NCBI RefSeq assembly: GCF_003807585.1
Contig: NZ_RMBX01000010.1
Location: 62,001-126,000 of the forward strand
Source: Chitinophaga barathri
GTDB lineage: Bacteria > Bacteroidota > Bacteroidia > Chitinophagales > Chitinophagaceae
Direction: 5' to 3'
DNA: 64,000 bases
Of the stretch, positions 61,304-64,000 are shown one piece after another. The notes under the pieces were generated by a model. It was given only the letters and a program-made list of their open reading frames with translations. It searched no databases and had not been told where the DNA came from. Every line of letters begins with the position of its first letter. Position 1 is the first letter of the stretch. The position numbers were made by a program, and so were the translations under genes.

Positions 61304-62236
61304 ATGAAAAAGCATATTATAATCGGTCTTTCAGTTGTTATTGCAGTGGTGGCATCCTGCCAGCCACGTACGAAGGAAGCGCAAAACGTTTCGGCGGAAC
61401 AAAAGGAAACGGCCGTAAGCCAGGATATAAAGCCGGCTGAAAGCGGCTACGCGGACGTAAACGGGCTGAAAATGTACTATGAGGTATATGGCCAGGGTAA
61501 GCCTATCGTACTGCTGCATGGGTCGTTTATGACTATCCCCTTGAACTGGTCGCACATCATACCGCTGCTGGCTAAAGACCGGAAAGTGATAGTAGCGGAA
61601 ATGCAAGGGCACGGCCGCACAAAGGATATCGCCCGGGAATTTAGCTACGAAGGCATGGCGGACGATGTATCCGGGCTGCTCAGGCACCTCAAGACAGACA
61701 GCGCGGACATATTGGGATATAGCATGGGAGGCGGTATCGCCTTCCAGGTTGCAGTACGTCATCCTGAGCAGGTCCGCAGGCTCATCGTATTGTCCGGCAC
61801 TTATGCGCACGACGGGTGGTGGCCGAATGTAGAAGCCAGTTTTGCTACATTCACGCCGGATATGTTTAAAGGCACGCCTATAGAAAAACAATACGACAGT
61901 CTCGGAAACGATCCGGCACATTTCCCGGAATTTTTGAAGAAGGTGATGAGCATCGATCTGAAGTCGTATGACTGGTCCAAAGACGTCAAAAAGATACAGG
62001 CCCCGATCTTCATGGCCATTGGTGATGCGGACGGCGTACGGTATGAGCATGCACTGGAACTGTTCCGTGCCAAAGGCGGCGGGAAAATGGGGGACTTACA
62101 CGGGCTGCCCGCATCCCGCCTTGCCATATTACCGGGAACCACGCATATAGGGATGATGCAGCGGACGGATCTGCTGATACCCATGATCACCGATTTCCTG
62201 GATTCAGACCTGAATACAGCTCCGCCTACTTTTTAA
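61304..62236 (+). CDS. Alpha/beta hydrolase, lipoprotein
   Basis: A 310-residue hydrolase with a lipoprotein signal (IIIGLSVVIAVVASC, Cys19). After a Glu/Lys-rich spacer the alpha/beta fold begins at about 48 (YADVNGLKMYYEVYGQGKPI). The oxyanion loop is LLHGSF, the nucleophile Ser140 is in LGYSMGGG, the acid is Asp241 or Asp243 in IGDADGV, and the base is His281 in GTTHIGM, so the catalytic set is complete. It is anchored outside the cytoplasm and probably an esterase or lactonase; the substrate is unknown. It is a single-gene unit with its own terminator. Confidence 0.9.
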   Translation: MKKHIIIGLSVVIAVVASCQPRTKEAQNVSAEQKETAVSQDIKPAESGYADVNGLKMYYEVYGQGKPIVLLHGSFMTIPLNWSHIIPLLAKDRKVIVAEMQGHGRTKDIAREFSYEGMADDVSGLLRHLKTDSADILGYSMGGGIAFQVAVRHPEQVRRLIVLSGTYAHDGWWPNVEASFATFTPDMFKGTPIEKQYDSLGNDPAHFPEFLKKVMSIDLKSYDWSKDVKKIQAPIFMAIGDADGVRYEHALELFRAKGGGKMGDLHGLPASRLAILPGTTHIGMMQRTDLLIPMITDFLDSDLNTAPPTF

Positions 62237-62258
62237 AAACCTTGTTACCATACAACAC

Positions 62259-62295
62259 AAAGCCGCACAGAACTTATTATCTGTGCGGCTTTTTT
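62259..62295. terminator. Bidirectional terminator after the hydrolase gene
   Basis: A perfect 13-base stem AAAGCCGCACAGA / TCTGTGCGGCTTT with an 8-base loop and a T-run, between convergent genes. It can also serve the minus-strand gene ending at 62322. Confidence 0.92.
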
Positions 62296-62321
62296 AAATT
62301 AATCCGGAAGACTATTATCGC

Positions 62322-63023
62322 CTAAGCTGAAAGATGCGGGTATTGTTCATAAAACTTCTTTTTGAAATACCTGCCCATCAGGCCGAATTTCCCCTGAAGG
62401 TCGCCCATGCCCTGTACTTTCATAATACCTTCCCCGTAAAGGGCCGATTCAGGCGGGCGGCGTACTTCGCCGTAGTAGATCACGTCGGTGTTATTACCTT
62501 CAATGTCCATGCTCATTTTCAAGGGTTTCTGTCCCATAACGGACGAAAGGCGGGTTACTTTTTCGGCATTGGTTATGGCGGCGGTTTTGGCGCTGAGTAG
62601 GCGGAAACGGTCAAAGATGAGGTGTTCTTTGGCTTCGCCCTCTTCGAAGAACAGATAATGCAGGTTGTCACCGCTCAGTACCAGGTAAGCCGCATTGTCG
62701 GCCTCATGATAACGCGCTTTTACGCCCACCATGGCCCAGGCGGCGGTTTTGGCGGCTGTGGCGGCGGCGGATTTCATTTTGTTGCCCACCGTGGTGATGT
62801 AGGCGCATTGAGTAAAGGCATCCACCGGCGCGCCCTGCATTTGTTCTTTAAGTGCCAGGAAATGACTTCTCATGAGCTCGTCCTGTATGTGCGGGGCCTG
62901 GGCCAGGGCATCGTCCCCGGCATATTTTTGCCGGGTGGCTTTGTATTTTTTCATGTAAAAGACCATGAACACGCCATAGGCCACAGCGACGAGAATGATA
63001 ATGGTGATAACAGTAGATGACAT
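62322..63023 (-). CDS. Membrane-anchored protein of unknown function
   Basis: A 233-residue protein with one N-terminal membrane helix (about 4-24, TVITIIILVAVAYGVFMVFY) and a soluble domain facing the cytoplasm or periplasm. I do not recognise the family. Visible features are an Ala-rich helix (KSAAATAAKTAAWAMVGV), a beta-rich middle (AYLVLSGDNLHYLFFEEGEA) and a Gly/Lys/Tyr-rich end (LMGRYFKKKFYEQYPHL). The frame is open from 63179 and would overlap the gene before it, but MSSTVITI at 63023 is the natural start. It follows a second small membrane protein by 34 bases on the same strand, so the two are probably cotranscribed. Confidence 0.8.
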   Translation of the reverse strand: MSSTVITIIILVAVAYGVFMVFYMKKYKATRQKYAGDDALAQAPHIQDELMRSHFLALKEQMQGAPVDAFTQCAYITTVGNKMKSAAATAAKTAAWAMVGVKARYHEADNAAYLVLSGDNLHYLFFEEGEAKEHLIFDRFRLLSAKTAAITNAEKVTRLSSVMGQKPLKMSMDIEGNNTDVIYYGEVRRPPESALYGEGIMKVQGMGDLQGKFGLMGRYFKKKFYEQYPHLSA

Positions 63024-63057
63024 GCTGAAATGCTTGAGGTGGTTAATAATACAGAGG

Positions 63058-63333
63058 TTATACCTTTTTCGATTCAACGATCTTGTCTTTGTTTCCTTCA
63101 TCATCTTTATCGACAATGAGGAAAAAACAACCGGCGATACCGATAACGGCGGTGATAACTGCCGCGATAATCTTACCAAAAATGCCGGTCATGACTGAAG
63201 CGATGAGAATGACAATGCGGAACTGCCTGCCCTGGAGGTGGTCGATATTATACATGGTGTATGCCAGGTAGCCGCATACGGCAAGGAAGATCAGCGCTTC
63301 ACCTATTTTTAGTATAGAACGCGTTACCGTCAT
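63058..63333 (-). CDS. Small membrane protein of unknown function
   Basis: A 91-residue protein with about three hydrophobic stretches: ALIFLAVCGYLAYTMYN (13-29), IVILIASVMTGIFGKIIAAV and ITAVIGIAGCFFLIV. It ends in a charged tail (DKDDEGNKDKIVESKKV) that should lie in the cytoplasm. No family is recognised. It is directly upstream of the membrane-anchored protein at 62322-63023 on the same strand, which suggests a joint role at the inner membrane. Confidence 0.75.
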   Translation of the reverse strand: MTVTRSILKIGEALIFLAVCGYLAYTMYNIDHLQGRQFRIVILIASVMTGIFGKIIAAVITAVIGIAGCFFLIVDKDDEGNKDKIVESKKV

Positions 63334-63700
63334 AGTTTTTCATATGGTTTTAGTTACGGCCCTAAAACTACGAAGTACCGGTATCCCGGGAGTGGCCATT
63401 CGATATTCGCCGGGGATATTTCCATATTCGTTGAAAATATGACCGGATTTAGAAGGGGAGGGGAATTTTGACCTGCGGGAAGGCTTGTAGTATTCGTACT
63501 ACAAAGAAATTCAATAACAACATCTAATTTTGCCTCCATCCCATGCAAATGTGATTGTATATGTCCTGACCGATTAACCAAACCCAGATCCTATGTAAAC
63601 ATTTTACTTACCCGGAAACATTGCAGCCTATACATAATAGTCGTCATCCTTCTATACAGGATGGCCTGACTTCTTTTTGTTCCTCATATCCCGTATTAGA
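63334..63700. other. 367-base gap between divergent genes
   Basis: No gene seen. It contains a small hairpin with arms TTGTAGTA (63485-63492) and TACTACAA (63497-63504) around a TTCG loop, without a T-run. The promoters of the divergent genes at 63333 and 63701 must lie here, but no clear -7 box was found. Confidence 0.5.
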
Positions 63701-64000
63701 ATGAAAAAACTAATCCTGTTCAGTATTCTCGCATTATTTGTGTCCCGTTCCTATGCAGACGACTACTATTGGGTAGGCGGCTCCGGCAGTTGGAGTGAGA
63801 TCACCCATTGGTCCTCCACTTCAGGCGGCGTACCTAATAAATCAATCGTACCGAGTACCGGCGATGATGTGTATTTTGATGCGAACAGCGGCCTGATCGC
63901 TGGTTCCGTTGTAACTTTCCCCACCTCCGGCCATGCGGTTTGCCGCAACATGTCGTGGGTGGGCGTTACTACCGCCGCCATCTTCAGGAACAACGGCTCT
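63701..64000 (+). CDS. Secreted protein, start only (continues beyond window)
   Basis: At least 100 residues from ATG 63701 with no stop before the window end. The signal peptide MKKLILFSILALFVSRSYA is followed by DDYYWVGGSGSWSEITHWSS and a beta-rich stretch (GDDVYFDANSGLIAGSVVTF). The W-x-G-G-S-G-x-W ... H-W-S pattern occurs at the start of large secreted Bacteroidetes proteins that often end in a T9SS or gliding-motility domain. The length and C-terminus cannot be seen, so a surface adhesin role is only a guess. Confidence 0.75.
   Translation, partial: MKKLILFSILALFVSRSYADDYYWVGGSGSWSEITHWSSTSGGVPNKSIVPSTGDDVYFDANSGLIAGSVVTFPTSGHAVCRNMSWVGVTTAAIFRNNGS

Overview
The window looks like a chromosomal segment of a glycan-degrading Bacteroidota, most likely a Chitinophaga-like member of the Chitinophagaceae. 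Four SusC/SusD pairs, four ECF sigma/FecR anti-sigma pairs, TonB receptors with an N-terminal STN domain, many short lipoprotein signals, a type IX secretion sorting domain and one promoter of the Bacteroidetes kind (TTG, about 20 bp, TAnnTTTG) all point the same way. I saw no rRNA, tRNA, CRISPR array, insertion sequence or phage gene.

Layout. (1) 1-5963, minus strand: sigma factor, FecR, STN-containing TonB receptor and a lipoprotein cut by the window edge. (2) 6243-9798: a subtilisin-like lipoprotein, a DUF481 outer-membrane protein and a small beta-barrel. (3) 9928-25440: a mannan utilisation locus with GntR regulator, ROK sugar kinase, a phosphomannose isomerase fused to a kinase-like domain, GH92, SusC, SusD, SusE, two GH76 enzymes and a sugar permease, closed by a strong terminator. 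(4) 25523-26038: GNAT acetyltransferase. (5) 26261-37621: sigma, FecR, SusC, SusD and a large GH16 enzyme with carbohydrate-binding modules and a T9SS tail, probably for a beta-glucan. (6) 37703-38485: NIPSNAP protein, then a repeat-bearing gap. (7) 39007-49104: sigma, FecR, SusC, SusD, DUF4843 lipoprotein, PKD-like lipoprotein and TlpA-type thioredoxin; substrate unknown. (8) 49201-51235: small HMA-like protein, an XRE-pentapeptide fusion, and a methyltransferase gene broken by a one-base frameshift. (9) 51247-58332: a sigma gene divergent from FecR, SusC and SusD, with no enzyme. (10) 58447-64000: AraC regulator, a 26-codon aldo/keto reductase remnant, an NTF2-like protein, methyltransferase, alpha/beta hydrolase lipoprotein, two small membrane proteins and the start of a secreted protein.

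How the genes work together. In the mannan locus GH76 endo-mannanases and the GH92 exo-mannosidase would cut alpha-mannan, SusC/D/E would bind and import it, the MFS permease would bring mannose across the inner membrane, and the ROK kinase and isomerase would turn it into fructose-6-phosphate. Two matching palindromes, one at the GntR promoter and one at the kinase start codon, suggest direct control by the GntR protein. In contrast, the other receptors carry STN domains and sit with sigma/FecR pairs, the layout of cell-surface signalling. The points most worth a second look are the isomerase fusion, the operator pair, the 22-bp palindrome and missing start codon at the divergent sigma/FecR pair, the two broken genes, and several strong hairpins inside operons.
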